A stretch of 32,429 nucleotides of DNA from a virus. Under the pieces are notes generated by a model. That model saw only the letters and a program-made list of their open reading frames with translations, did no database searches and was not told where the DNA came from. This document shows positions 7,101 through 15,131 of this stretch, piece by piece; the stretch's first letter is position 1, and every line of letters begins with the position of its first letter. The DNA lies in IMG/VR virus record IMGVR_UViG_3300009481_000057, positions 1 through 32,429 of that record. The stretch is one strand, 5' to 3'. The position numbers and the translations under genes are program-made.

Positions 7101-9002
7101 ATGACAAAGAAAACAAAGAAACAAGAAGACGAGATTAAGCCAATGATGACTAGCTTTGCGGCTTCGCCTTATACTACTCTTGATAACCAATCCACTAGGA
7201 GCAGGAGGAATGTTGGAGGTCAAATAGAACGAACCAACAGGTTTGAAAATATTGATAATGGCTTAGTTCCTTATAAATACACAAAAGGAGTAAATAATAA
7301 AAGCTCTCTTGATGTTAGGGATGTAGTGATTCTTTGTCAAAAAGCTTATTATAATTTTGCTGTCTTTAGGAATGTCATCGACCTAATGACAGAATTCTCC
7401 TCCACTAATCTTTACTTTACAGGAGGCAGTCAAAAATCAAGAGACTTCTTAGATGCTTTATTTAAGAAGATTGATATGCAAAGTTTTCTTGATAAATTTT
7501 TTAGAGAATATTATAGATCTGGAAATTGTTTCATTCATAGATTTGACACTAAAATTCAACCAGATGACTTAAAAAGAATTACCCAAACTTACGGCGGAAG
7601 CAAGCTAACTTCAATTGCTGAAGAAAGCAAGCTGCCCTCTAGATACATTATTTTAAATCCTGCTGACATTCAAATGGGAGGAAATATATCTTTCTTTTCT
7701 GGTCAGTATTATAAAATATTGACGGACTATGAGCTAGAAAGAATTAGAAATCCAAAAACAGAAGAGGACAAAGAAGTATATGATTCACTTGATCCAGCAA
7801 CAAAGAAGAGTCTGCAAGGAAAGAATGTTGGAATTATTTCTTTGAAATTAAATCCCGACAAAGTAACGCCAGTATTTTATAAAAAACAAGATTACGAGCC
7901 CTTTGCTGTGCCTATGGGCTATCCGGTTCTAGAGGATATAAACTGGAAGTCAGAGATGAAGAAGATGGATATGGCTTTGACTCGTACTACAAATCAAGCT
8001 ATTTTGTTGATAACAATGGGCTCAGAACTTAAGGATGGTAGTTTGAACATTAACCAAAGAAGTATTGAGACTATGCAGAAGCTTTTTGAGAATCAATCTG
8101 TTGGTAAGGTTCTTGTTTCTGACTATACCACCGAAGCTAAATTTGTTCTTCCGGACATAGCAGGTATACTTGATCCTAAAAAATACAGTGTTGTAAATCA
8201 AGACATTCAAATGGGTCTCAACAATATTTTAGTTGGGGAAGATAAGTTTGCTAATACCAGCATTAAGATACAGGTATTTATTGAAAGACTTAAGCAAGGA
8301 AGAGATGCCTTTATTAATCAGTTTTTAAATCATGAGATTAAACGTATTTGTAAATCTCTAGGTTTTAAAAATTATCCTAAAGCTAACTTCCAAGAGATCG
8401 AACTTAAAGATAAGACGACTTGGAATAGAGTTGTAGCTCAGCTGATTCAATATGGTATCCTTACTGCTGAAGAAGGTCTTCAAGCTATAAGTTCAGGTAG
8501 ACTTCCAGAACCTGAAGAGTCTTTAGAATCTCAAAAGAGATTTAGAGAGCTTAAAGACCAAGGTTTTTATTCTCCTCTTCTAGGGGGTGGCGGAGCTGGA
8601 GCACCGACTCCAGCAGGTAGGCCTGACGGGTCTACATCTCCCCAGACTACCAAAAAGGTTTCTCCTATTGGAGAAAATACTTCTGGCTCTCAGAAATTTA
8701 GCGTGGACAAAATAAAACAGAATTTAGCATTAGCTGAAAAGTTAGAAGCAGAGATTCAAGAGAAGCTTAAACTAAAATATGATAATAAAAGAGTAACAAA
8801 TAAAATTAAAACTCTTTCTTCTGAATTATGTAAAATAGTTATTGCCAATGAGTCATCTGATAAATGGTTAGATAAAGCTGCTGAATATATTAATAACCCA
8901 ACAGATACAAATGCAGAAGTTGTTAAAGAAATACAAAGTATAGCAATGGAGCATCAAGTTGATGAGTATTTAGCAAGTTTATTATATGCAAGTAAGGTTT
9001 AA
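7101..9002 (+). CDS. Portal protein
   Basis: This 633-residue protein sits just after the terminase block and before the head genes. The core from about residue 70 to 480 has the portal pattern: VRDVVILCQKAYYNFAVFRN, IDLMTEFSS, FFREYYRSGNCFIHRFD and RYIILNPADIQMGG. Later come MDMALTRTTNQAILLI and SIKIQVFIERLKQGRDAF, which resemble the stem and wing helices of portals. The C-terminus (from about 500) has a glycine/proline-rich linker (GGGGAGAPTPAGRP) and then a charged helical tail. Portals form the dodecameric ring through which DNA enters the capsid. It starts 2 bases after the preceding stop. The call rests on pattern and context together. Confidence 0.85.
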   Translation: MTKKTKKQEDEIKPMMTSFAASPYTTLDNQSTRSRRNVGGQIERTNRFENIDNGLVPYKYTKGVNNKSSLDVRDVVILCQKAYYNFAVFRNVIDLMTEFSSTNLYFTGGSQKSRDFLDALFKKIDMQSFLDKFFREYYRSGNCFIHRFDTKIQPDDLKRITQTYGGSKLTSIAEESKLPSRYIILNPADIQMGGNISFFSGQYYKILTDYELERIRNPKTEEDKEVYDSLDPATKKSLQGKNVGIISLKLNPDKVTPVFYKKQDYEPFAVPMGYPVLEDINWKSEMKKMDMALTRTTNQAILLITMGSELKDGSLNINQRSIETMQKLFENQSVGKVLVSDYTTEAKFVLPDIAGILDPKKYSVVNQDIQMGLNNILVGEDKFANTSIKIQVFIERLKQGRDAFINQFLNHEIKRICKSLGFKNYPKANFQEIELKDKTTWNRVVAQLIQYGILTAEEGLQAISSGRLPEPEESLESQKRFRELKDQGFYSPLLGGGGAGAPTPAGRPDGSTSPQTTKKVSPIGENTSGSQKFSVDKIKQNLALAEKLEAEIQEKLKLKYDNKRVTNKIKTLSSELCKIVIANESSDKWLDKAAEYINNPTDTNAEVVKEIQSIAMEHQVDEYLASLLYASKV

Positions 9003-9005
9003 AAC

Positions 9006-10166
9006 ATGAGTGAAAATCAAGAAAATATTCAAGACGTAAATCAGTACTTTGGTGCTGCAGAGATAGATGTAATGGTTCCGGATATTCCTTTACCTCCAGA
9101 GCCAGAAGAAAAGAAAGAAGTTAAGGACGAAGTAGACGGAGCGTTTAAATTTGCCTTTATCGGTGCTGGGCAAGGTGGCTCTAGAATTGCTGAAAGCTTT
9201 CATAAATTAGGATACAGAAAAATCGGTATCGTCAATACTGCTCAACAAGATCTCAACTCTATAAACGTAGAGAACAAGCTTTGTATTGGTGCTGGTGGAG
9301 CAGGTAAAGATAGAAGTGTTGCAGCTAAATGTTTTGAAGAAAGAAGAGATGATGTTCTTGATTTTATGCGTCGTTCTTTTGGGGAAGATGTAGATAGAAT
9401 CTTTGTTTGTGCTGGGGCTGGAGGAGGATCTGGTGCAGGCACCTTAGTTCCTTTGGTTAAGACCGCTCAGGAGCTTCAAGAGACAATTAAATCTGGCTCT
9501 AAAAAGGTTGGGGTTATTTTGGCCTTACCTAAGTATTCTGAGGGCAGGAAAGTAAACGCTAATGCTTATAACACTTTGAAAGAAGCTTGCGAGTTAGTTA
9601 ATCAGGGTGTTGTGTCTCCTCTTGTTATCATTGATAACGAAAAGACAAGTAAGTTGTATTCTAATGTGTCTGTTTCTAATTTTTGGCAAACAGCTAATAT
9701 GAGCACGGCTGGAGTATTTCATCTATTTAACATGACAGCTTCAAAAGATAGCTCTTATTCTTCTTTTGATTCTAGTGACTACAAAAATGTTCTAGATTCT
9801 GGTATTACTATCTTTGGGGCTACACCAGTTCCTAAGTGGGATGATCCTGTAAGTATTTCTAGAGCTGTCAGAAGCATCGCTCAGAGCGGTAGTATGTCAG
9901 GAGGTATAGATGTATCTACAGCTAATTCAGCTGGAGCTATCCTTATAGGAGGTAAAGAGGTATTGGATAATATTCCACAATCTAGTCTTGATGAAGCTTT
10001 TGATCAATTAACTAGAATTCTTAGGTCTGGAAGTGTAGTACATAGAGGGATATACAGTGGTGATAAAAATAACCTTACTGTGTTTACAATTATTGGTGGT
10101 ATAGCGACTCCAGAAGAGAAGCTAAAAGAGCTAATGAAACTAGGAGATTTAGACAAAGCAGTTTAA
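9006..10166 (+). CDS. Tubulin/FtsZ-superfamily GTPase
   Basis: This 386-residue protein has the full FtsZ-like series after an acidic N-terminal extension of about 45 residues. The motifs are T1 GAGQGGSR (53-60), T2 VNTAQQDL (76-83), T3 GAGGAGKDR (95-103), the tubulin signature GAGGGSGAGT (137-146), T5 LPKYSEGRK (174-182) and T6 VIIDNEK (207-213). The T7 synergy loop SFDSSDYKNVL (253-263) keeps both aspartates, D255 and D258, used for GTP hydrolysis across a filament interface, although the usual Asn is Ser. The C-terminal domain ends in TVFTIIGGI. It is therefore predicted to bind GTP and polymerise. It lies between portal and capsid genes, 3 bases after the portal stop. Jumbo-phage PhuZ and plasmid TubZ are relatives in function, but the motif set looks closer to FtsZ. 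Confidence 0.88.
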   Translation: MSENQENIQDVNQYFGAAEIDVMVPDIPLPPEPEEKKEVKDEVDGAFKFAFIGAGQGGSRIAESFHKLGYRKIGIVNTAQQDLNSINVENKLCIGAGGAGKDRSVAAKCFEERRDDVLDFMRRSFGEDVDRIFVCAGAGGGSGAGTLVPLVKTAQELQETIKSGSKKVGVILALPKYSEGRKVNANAYNTLKEACELVNQGVVSPLVIIDNEKTSKLYSNVSVSNFWQTANMSTAGVFHLFNMTASKDSSYSSFDSSDYKNVLDSGITIFGATPVPKWDDPVSISRAVRSIAQSGSMSGGIDVSTANSAGAILIGGKEVLDNIPQSSLDEAFDQLTRILRSGSVVHRGIYSGDKNNLTVFTIIGGIATPEEKLKELMKLGDLDKAV

Positions 10167-10228
10167 AAATAAAATTTCCATAATGGAAAAATTCAATGTA
10201 ATTGATTGTATAATAGGAGAAATTTAAA
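10167..10228 (+). promoter_or_regulatory. Intergenic region with inverted repeat and -10-like TGTATAAT
   Basis: The gap contains the dyad TTTCCAT-A-ATGGAAA (10175-10189), which has no T-run and so is more operator-like than terminator-like. It is followed by TGTATAAT at 10207-10214, an extended -10-like sequence, and a good ribosome site AGGAGA (10215-10220) 8 bases before the ATG at 10229. A dedicated promoter for the next, probably abundant, virion protein is plausible. Confidence 0.45.
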
Positions 10229-10855
10229 ATGGCAGTAGGAGACTCAGTAAGAAACGTATTCATGCTTTCCGCCAACTCGCCCGCTGGAGGCGCAGACGAC
10301 GGAGGCAGCAAGTTAACCTTCCTCACCAGTGGTGCAGGAGCAGGTAAAATCAAATTCATGGGTGCTGGCGCAGCAATTAAGTCAGCAACTGATGTAGCTA
10401 AAGCAACCGATGTAACAGGTATTGTAATTCCTTTACATGGTGAAACTTTAGAGTCAGTTGGCGCGACAGAATATACTCACGGCCCATTGAATATAGTCGG
10501 TGACCCAACCGTATCGGACTACTCTTTGACCTCTGGTGATCTATTTGATAACGCAGGAAACGAAGTCCACGGTGGAGCTCAAAAATTTGTAAACGCTGTT
10601 CTTGACGGAGCTTTTAGAGCTTACACTTCAGGTGTTGATCAAGGTAGCGGTATTAGCAGCATGACAGTGAGTAGGGGAGACTTAAGTCTGTCTAATACTT
10701 CAGTTACTGATGGAACCGGTATTGTTAATACTTATACCAGATCTTATACAGTGAACTTCAAATATTATCAATCTGGAGTTATCCAACAAGGCGATAATGA
10801 CACCGCTGCAAGACCTGATATTGCAACAGATGGTTCTGATGGCGTTCCGTTCTAA
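10229..10855 (+). CDS. Hypothetical virion protein, probably highly expressed
   Basis: This 208-residue protein is rich in Gly, Ala, Thr and Ser, has no cysteine, and shows a beta-rich pattern (VTGIVIPLHG, YTRSYTVNFKYYQSG). It belongs to no family I recognise. Three things suggest abundant expression: a -10-like TGTATAAT upstream, a strong AGGAGA ribosome site, and a strong intrinsic terminator 26 bases after its stop, so it may be on a short transcript of its own. Its position between the tubulin and the head genes fits a structural protein such as a head or tail component. A partner of the tubulin is also possible. No membrane segment or catalytic motif is visible. Confidence 0.7.
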   Translation: MAVGDSVRNVFMLSANSPAGGADDGGSKLTFLTSGAGAGKIKFMGAGAAIKSATDVAKATDVTGIVIPLHGETLESVGATEYTHGPLNIVGDPTVSDYSLTSGDLFDNAGNEVHGGAQKFVNAVLDGAFRAYTSGVDQGSGISSMTVSRGDLSLSNTSVTDGTGIVNTYTRSYTVNFKYYQSGVIQQGDNDTAARPDIATDGSDGVPF

Positions 10856-10880
10856 GTCTGATCGCTAATATTTCTCTATT

Positions 10881-10911
10881 GACCCCCCAATAAATTTGGG
10901 GGGTTTTTTTT
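10881..10911 (+). terminator. Rho-independent terminator
   Basis: A 9-base-pair stem, ACCCCCCAA (10882-10890) with TTGGGGGGT (10896-10904), closes a 5-base loop and is followed by a long T-run. It ends the transcript of the 208-residue protein and separates it from the capsid block. Confidence 0.93.
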
Positions 10912-10936
10912 ATTTTTTTTATAAGTTTTTTAAAAA

Positions 10937-10954
10937 TAAGTGTATAAACACTTA
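10937..10954 (+). promoter_or_regulatory. Perfect palindrome containing GTGTATAA
   Basis: TAAGTGT and ACACTTA flank ATAA, making an 18-base perfect dyad. It includes GTGTATAA (10940-10947), the same octamer found at 15132 after the second terminator. It sits right after a terminator and 9 bases before the preferred ATG at 10964. A promoter with or without an overlapping operator is the best reading. If so, the in-frame GTG at 10940 cannot be the start codon. Confidence 0.5.
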
Positions 10955-10963
10955 GGTAACTTA

Positions 10964-11416
10964 ATGCAATCTTATAGTAAAATGATGTCTCTTGATGTAG
11001 AATACTCCTATGGGAAAAGACTTACTCCGATATCCGGAGATGATAACGCCGCAATGGAGTTCTCAAGTAAAGTCATGGAACTCTTAACTAGCAAAGCAAA
11101 CGAACACAATTATACCACCGAACAGGAAGTTACTTCTGAAAAATTAAAAGAAATTTTTATAAAGAACTTTTCTGAATCTTTGCAGACAACACAGGCACTA
11201 GCCTCTGTAAATACTTTCTTACAAACTTGTTCTGCTGGAGTTGTAGATGACGGAGATCACTTTGAGCCCTCTATGGAAGAAATAAAAGAAGCGGAGCGAG
11301 AAGTGAAGAGACACAACTTAAGTAATTACGACTTTAGAGATGTAGATGATTTATACTTTCAAAGTGATGAACAAGCTAGAGCAGAAGCAAAAGAATGGAT
11401 AAATAGTGTAATATAA
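10964..11416 (+). CDS. Hypothetical acidic helical protein
   Basis: The ATG at 10964 gives 150 residues (MQSYSKMMSL...). An in-frame GTG at 10940 would add eight residues but lies within the palindromic promoter candidate. The protein is mostly helical and acidic, with a middle segment LKEIFIKNFSESLQTTQAL and a charged C-terminus (EEIKEAEREVKRHNLSNYDF, then EQARAEAKEWI). No family is recognised. As first gene of the unit leading to protease, scaffold and capsid, it could be a head-assembly or head-completion factor. It has no signal peptide or membrane segment. Confidence 0.65.
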   Translation: MQSYSKMMSLDVEYSYGKRLTPISGDDNAAMEFSSKVMELLTSKANEHNYTTEQEVTSEKLKEIFIKNFSESLQTTQALASVNTFLQTCSAGVVDDGDHFEPSMEEIKEAEREVKRHNLSNYDFRDVDDLYFQSDEQARAEAKEWINSVI

Positions 11417-11434
11417 AAATAAGGATAATTTAAA

Positions 11435-11728
11435 ATGGCTAGATCAACTAATTCTCAACAAACTCAAGGAGTACCTTCTGTATCAAGGACAGCCAATAAA
11501 ACAGGGGCTGGCGCGGTAGTCGCAGCAAGCAGCGGTGATACTATTGTTATAACAGATATACTAGCCTCGGCGGCTACAACACTAAGTACTTCGGCCGCAG
11601 GAGCAGACACTATTATTGCATACGCTCCGGCTGGTGGAACAAATTTAAACCAAGGTATTCAAGTACCAACTAGTTCTGGTGTCTACAGTAGCGCCGGTAA
11701 CGTAACAATGAACTATTATATAATCTGA
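11435..11728 (+). CDS. Small beta-sandwich virion protein
   Basis: This 97-residue protein has the alternating hydrophobic/Ala-Thr-Gly pattern of small beta-sandwich proteins seen in phage structural regions: GDTIVITDILASAATTLS, TIIAYAPAGG, then a closing GNVTMNYYII. A ribosome site AAGGA lies 8 bases before the ATG. The TGA stop overlaps the protease ATG by one base. It is likely a capsid-associated or decoration-like component. The fold is a guess from pattern and the function from context. Confidence 0.6.
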   Translation: MARSTNSQQTQGVPSVSRTANKTGAGAVVAASSGDTIVITDILASAATTLSTSAAGADTIIAYAPAGGTNLNQGIQVPTSSGVYSSAGNVTMNYYII

Positions 11729-13206
11729 TGAAATATACAACTATTTTCAGCTCAAATGTAAGGCCTGTAGTATCTGAAGAAAAAGATAAGTATTTAGCTT
11801 TAGCTTCTGCTATTGAGGTAGCTCAGTTCGTCCCTGAGGTTGATGAAAAACAAGTAGATCTTTTACCAATAGCTTTTAATGCATTTGTTGCTAATAGAGT
11901 TAATAAGAATGGCGATGTAGTTGATACTGATACAGCCATGGCCTTTTATAAAGATTTCAAAAACAAGCCAATTAATATTGAGCATAATAGAGATAGAGTT
12001 ATTGGTACTATTTTAACTGCTGGATTTTCTGAATTTGGTACTGACAAACCCTTAACAGAAGAACAGGTTCAAGAAATTAAAGGGCCATTTAATGTTACTT
12101 TAGGTGGTGTGATCTGGAAGGTAGTCAACCAAAGAGTAGCAGATCTTATTGAAGAGTCAGCTGACCCAAGTAGTAACGACTATATGAAAATTAGTGCTAG
12201 TTGGGAATTAGGTTTTAAAGATTATAATTTAGTGCTTTTAGAAGGAAGTGATAAGAACATAGAGAATGGGCTAATCGTTGATAATGTAGACGAAGTTGCA
12301 TCTATGGAAAAAGATTTAAAAGCTTTAGGGGGAGAGGGTAAGACTAGAGATGGAATGTTTGTTTACAGAAAAGTTGTAGGCGATGTTGTTCCCCTTGGTA
12401 TAGGTCTTACTGAGACCCCTGCTGCCGACGTTGTAGGTGTTTCTACTAAAGATACAGTAGAAAAAGAAGTCGAGCAAGAAAAAGACACTTTTGCTGAAGT
12501 AGAGACTGAACCAGTTAATGCTTCACAAATAACAGAAAATAATGTAATAACCCAAAACGAGGAGTTTGAAATTATGAAAATAGAAAGTATTAAAGACATC
12601 ACGAATGAGTCTTTGAAGGAGCTTTCTGCCTCGGCTGTTTCTGATTTTATCGAATCGGAACTCAAGGAAGCTTCCGAGAGATTTTCAGCCGAAAAGGAAA
12701 AGGTGGAAGCAAATCTCAAAGAAGCTCAAGAGAAGATCGAGTCCATTAACTTGGATTATGATAAAGTCAAAGCAGAACTCGAGTCTGTCAGCGAAAAGCT
12801 TACCGATCTTGAAGCCGAAAAAGCGGAAAAAGAATCCGAAGAGTTGTTCTCTCAGAGAATGGCCTCTTTAGACGAAAGATTCGCCTTGGAAGCAGAGGAT
12901 CGTGAAGTTCTTGCAGGTCAGATCAAAGAATTGGACGCAGAAGGCTGGGATGCCTTTGCTAAGAACATTGAAGTTCTGCTAAGAGACAAGTCAAGAGAAG
13001 TCTTGGCTAAGAAGGAAGACGAAGCTTCTAAAGAAGCTGAAGTTGAAGAAGAAAGTAAAGCTTCCGAGGAAGTTGTGGAAGACGCTATTGATAGAGGCGA
13101 ACAAGATACTGATGTTGTTCCAGCTTCTACTCAGGCTTCTGAAGGATCTACCTACGACAAGTACAAAAATGCTTTCGAGATTGATCAATTTGATATTAGT
13201 TACTAA
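11728..13206 (+). CDS. Prohead protease with C-terminal scaffold region
   Basis: This 492-residue protein has two parts. Residues 45-235 look like a phage prohead maturation protease: AFNAFVANRVNKNGDVVDT, then the His block PINIEHNRDRVIG (H86), and KISASWELG with candidate nucleophile S156 or S158. Residues about 283-440 form a long charged coiled coil (FSAEKEKVEANLKEAQEKIE and onwards) typical of scaffolding proteins, followed by an acidic tail. Protease-scaffold fusions are known in several phages and the protease normally digests the scaffold after assembly. The ATG overlaps the previous stop. An internal start at 12574 likely yields the scaffold alone. The capsid gene is two genes downstream. 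Confidence 0.85.
   Translation: MKYTTIFSSNVRPVVSEEKDKYLALASAIEVAQFVPEVDEKQVDLLPIAFNAFVANRVNKNGDVVDTDTAMAFYKDFKNKPINIEHNRDRVIGTILTAGFSEFGTDKPLTEEQVQEIKGPFNVTLGGVIWKVVNQRVADLIEESADPSSNDYMKISASWELGFKDYNLVLLEGSDKNIENGLIVDNVDEVASMEKDLKALGGEGKTRDGMFVYRKVVGDVVPLGIGLTETPAADVVGVSTKDTVEKEVEQEKDTFAEVETEPVNASQITENNVITQNEEFEIMKIESIKDITNESLKELSASAVSDFIESELKEASERFSAEKEKVEANLKEAQEKIESINLDYDKVKAELESVSEKLTDLEAEKAEKESEELFSQRMASLDERFALEAEDREVLAGQIKELDAEGWDAFAKNIEVLLRDKSREVLAKKEDEASKEAEVEEESKASEEVVEDAIDRGEQDTDVVPASTQASEGSTYDKYKNAFEIDQFDISY
12574..13206 (+). CDS. Nested in-frame scaffold protein (internal start)
   Basis: Inside the protease gene, an ATG at 12574 (Met283) is preceded by CGAGGAG, with GGAG at 12561-12564 and a 9-base spacing, better than most starts in this window. 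Initiation there gives a 210-residue, almost wholly coiled-coil acidic protein without the protease domain. This matches the known lambda arrangement, where Nu3 scaffold is translated within gene C. Codon choice also changes near this point, from AT-ending codons to more CTC, AAG, ATC and GCC, as in the capsid gene, which fits a product needed in many copies. Expression from this start is inference. Confidence 0.6.
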   Translation: MKIESIKDITNESLKELSASAVSDFIESELKEASERFSAEKEKVEANLKEAQEKIESINLDYDKVKAELESVSEKLTDLEAEKAEKESEELFSQRMASLDERFALEAEDREVLAGQIKELDAEGWDAFAKNIEVLLRDKSREVLAKKEDEASKEAEVEEESKASEEVVEDAIDRGEQDTDVVPASTQASEGSTYDKYKNAFEIDQFDISY

Positions 13207-13229
13207 TATAAAAAGGAAAATAAAATATT

Positions 13230-13871
13230 ATGGCAGCGTTTGTTAAAAACACTCAACGGCTAAAGCCTTTTAGGCAACACGCCGAAACGGACGTCGTAAA
13301 TCTTTTTGCCCTCAAAGACGATGATGGTGATGTAATCGCTTCTCACTCGGCCCTCGCTACAGATGGTGCCAAGTTGAACAAGGGATTGCTCGTATCTGTC
13401 AAAGATGGCTGGAAGAATACTGACGATCCTGTAAACAAGACTGGTATCGGTAACGCCGGTGCCTCTTACACGAACACGGTATCATTCCGTTATGGCGCAG
13501 CTGCGTCAGTGGAGCCTTGCGCTTCGGGTACTCAACCTCTTGGCCTTACTCTTTTCGACGTCGCTGAAGTCGATGAGAATGGTGAGAAGTTGATTTACAA
13601 CCCTCGCAAAGCCGCTGAAATGCAGGCTGTGGTTAGTGGTCAGGCAGTTCCTGTTTTGACCAAGGGTATTGTTCTTTACAGTGGAAATCTTACTAGTGGT
13701 GGAGCCGATTCTGTAACGGCTGGTACTAAGATCTACGCCGATGCGCTTTATGATGGAGAGCTTAGCTCTTCTTCTACTGAAAGCACTGGTGGCGCAGCTC
13801 AAACACTGGTTGGTTCTGCTCTCGGGGCAGTTGACGAAGACGGTTTCATTCTGTTGAAGATTGATCTATAA
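13230..13871 (+). CDS. Probable capsid decoration protein
   Basis: This 213-residue protein lies directly before the major capsid gene, the common place for a head decoration or stabilisation protein. It begins MAAFVKNTQRLKPFRQHAE, then has beta-rich segments (VVNLFALKDDDGDVIA, GLLVSVKDGW, TKGIVLYSGNLT) and ends GFILLKIDL. The middle part (AVPVLTKGIVLYSGNL, AGTKIYADAL) resembles small beta-barrel capsid-binding proteins such as gpD-like folds. A purine-rich ribosome site AAAAGGAAAA precedes the ATG. Codon choice matches the capsid gene, suggesting high expression. The role is inferred from order and pattern, not from a decisive motif. Confidence 0.6.
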   Translation: MAAFVKNTQRLKPFRQHAETDVVNLFALKDDDGDVIASHSALATDGAKLNKGLLVSVKDGWKNTDDPVNKTGIGNAGASYTNTVSFRYGAAASVEPCASGTQPLGLTLFDVAEVDENGEKLIYNPRKAAEMQAVVSGQAVPVLTKGIVLYSGNLTSGGADSVTAGTKIYADALYDGELSSSSTESTGGAAQTLVGSALGAVDEDGFILLKIDL

Positions 13872-13899
13872 TTTTAATTAGAAAGGAGATTTAATAATA

Positions 13900-15060
13900 A
13901 TGAGACTTAAATTGAAAAACACCCCAGAGCAAGTCGAACTCATCAAAGCGATGGGCTCTAAGAACTCGCTCGTAGCTCGTGAAGCTTCTGAAGCTTTCGC
14001 AGCTTTCCTCGGCCCTGTTGTGCAGAGAGTTCTGCAGCAGGCCGCTACGGCTGGAGCAATCTATACTGATGCTCCATTTAATCAAGATGAAGGAGCTAGC
14101 TATCCTCTTGACCTTTACTACAACGAAACCAATGATGGTTACGTAAGCGTATGGTCTCAAAACGTTGCTGGTGGTCTTCCAACTTCGCAGGATGTATCCG
14201 CGATTCAAGAGTTGAAGATTGCTACTTATCGTTTGGATGCTGCTGTTTCTATCACGAAGAAGTATGCCAGACAAGCAAGACTTGATGTTGTAAGCAAGCT
14301 AATTGAGCGTATGTCTCAAGAGGTTCTACTTAAGCAGGAAAGAAATGCTTGGGCTGTGGCTTTGAACGCTTTGGCTAATGCTACCACTAGCTCTGTTACC
14401 GCCAGCTCTGTTGGCATTACAAGCTTGAAGGCTGGCTCTCATGTCATTCCAGCGTACAATCAGAATAGATTCCAGTTGCAGGACTTGAATAAGTTGATGA
14501 CTCTTAATAAGAGAATCAATCAGTCTTGGGCCGCTGGTACTACTGATGCAGCTTACAGTAACGGCATTACAGACTTGTATGTTAGCCCTGAGATTAAGGA
14601 ACAGATCCGTGCTTTCGCTTATCAGCCAATGAACACTGTTCAGGCTACAAGTGGTCAGACTTCTATTCCTCTTCCTGATAGCATCAGAACTGACGTGTTC
14701 AATTCTGCTGGTATGCAAGAGATCTACGGTGTTAACATCGTTGAGCTTAATGAGCTTGGAGTCGGCCAGAAGTACAATACTCTGTTTGACGAGTTTGACA
14801 GCGGTAACGTTGGTCCTCACTCCTCTGCAGGTCAAGCTACTTCCTTCTCTGGCAGTTCTATGGAACTTGCTGTTGGTGTTGATAATAGCAAGGGTGCGTT
14901 TGTTCGCGCTATTGCTCAGGAGTCAGACACAGGTGATACTTTCACTACTACTCCAGACGATCAATTCACCCAGAGAAACGAGAGAATCGGTTTCTACGGT
15001 TCTTTGGAAGAAGGTCGCGTCTGCATCGACTCACGCGCTATCGTTGGACTTACCGTCTAA
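13900..15060 (+). CDS. Major capsid protein
   Basis: This 386-residue protein fits an HK97-fold capsid subunit. It has a helical N-terminus (LVAREASEAFAAFLGPVVQR), a long region with SITKKYARQARLDVVSKLIE and QEVLLKQERNAWAVAL (spine-helix-like), and a C-terminal beta-rich part ending CIDSRAIVGLTV. The gene has the strongest ribosome site in the window (AAAGGAG, 11 bases before the ATG), GC-richer codons than its neighbours and an intrinsic terminator right after its stop, all consistent with the most abundant virion protein. It follows the protease, scaffold and decoration genes in the standard order. No separate N-terminal delta domain is obvious, in keeping with a detached scaffold. Confidence 0.88.
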   Translation: MRLKLKNTPEQVELIKAMGSKNSLVAREASEAFAAFLGPVVQRVLQQAATAGAIYTDAPFNQDEGASYPLDLYYNETNDGYVSVWSQNVAGGLPTSQDVSAIQELKIATYRLDAAVSITKKYARQARLDVVSKLIERMSQEVLLKQERNAWAVALNALANATTSSVTASSVGITSLKAGSHVIPAYNQNRFQLQDLNKLMTLNKRINQSWAAGTTDAAYSNGITDLYVSPEIKEQIRAFAYQPMNTVQATSGQTSIPLPDSIRTDVFNSAGMQEIYGVNIVELNELGVGQKYNTLFDEFDSGNVGPHSSAGQATSFSGSSMELAVGVDNSKGAFVRAIAQESDTGDTFTTTPDDQFTQRNERIGFYGSLEEGRVCIDSRAIVGLTV

Positions 15061-15083
15061 TTTTAGAGCATAAATATATAACG

Positions 15084-15109
15084 AAGCCCCCGGAAACGGG
15101 GGCTTTTTT
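15084..15109 (+). terminator. Rho-independent terminator after capsid gene
   Basis: The stem AAGCCCCCG (15084-15092) pairs with CGGGGGCTT (15097-15105) around a GAAA tetraloop, and a T-run follows. It is a strong intrinsic terminator closing the capsid transcription unit. Confidence 0.95.
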
Positions 15110-15131
15110 ATTTCGTTTTTTAAGGGATTTT

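Noticed and set aside
10940-10963. GTG at 10940 as start of the 150-residue protein
   Set aside because: It lies inside the perfect palindrome and promoter-like octamer; the ATG at 10964 is the better start.
14326-14835. Minus-strand and shifted frames within the capsid gene (also 13891-14274 and 14651-15073)
   Set aside because: These are shadows caused by the GC-richer codon choice of the capsid gene; no ribosome sites or family features.
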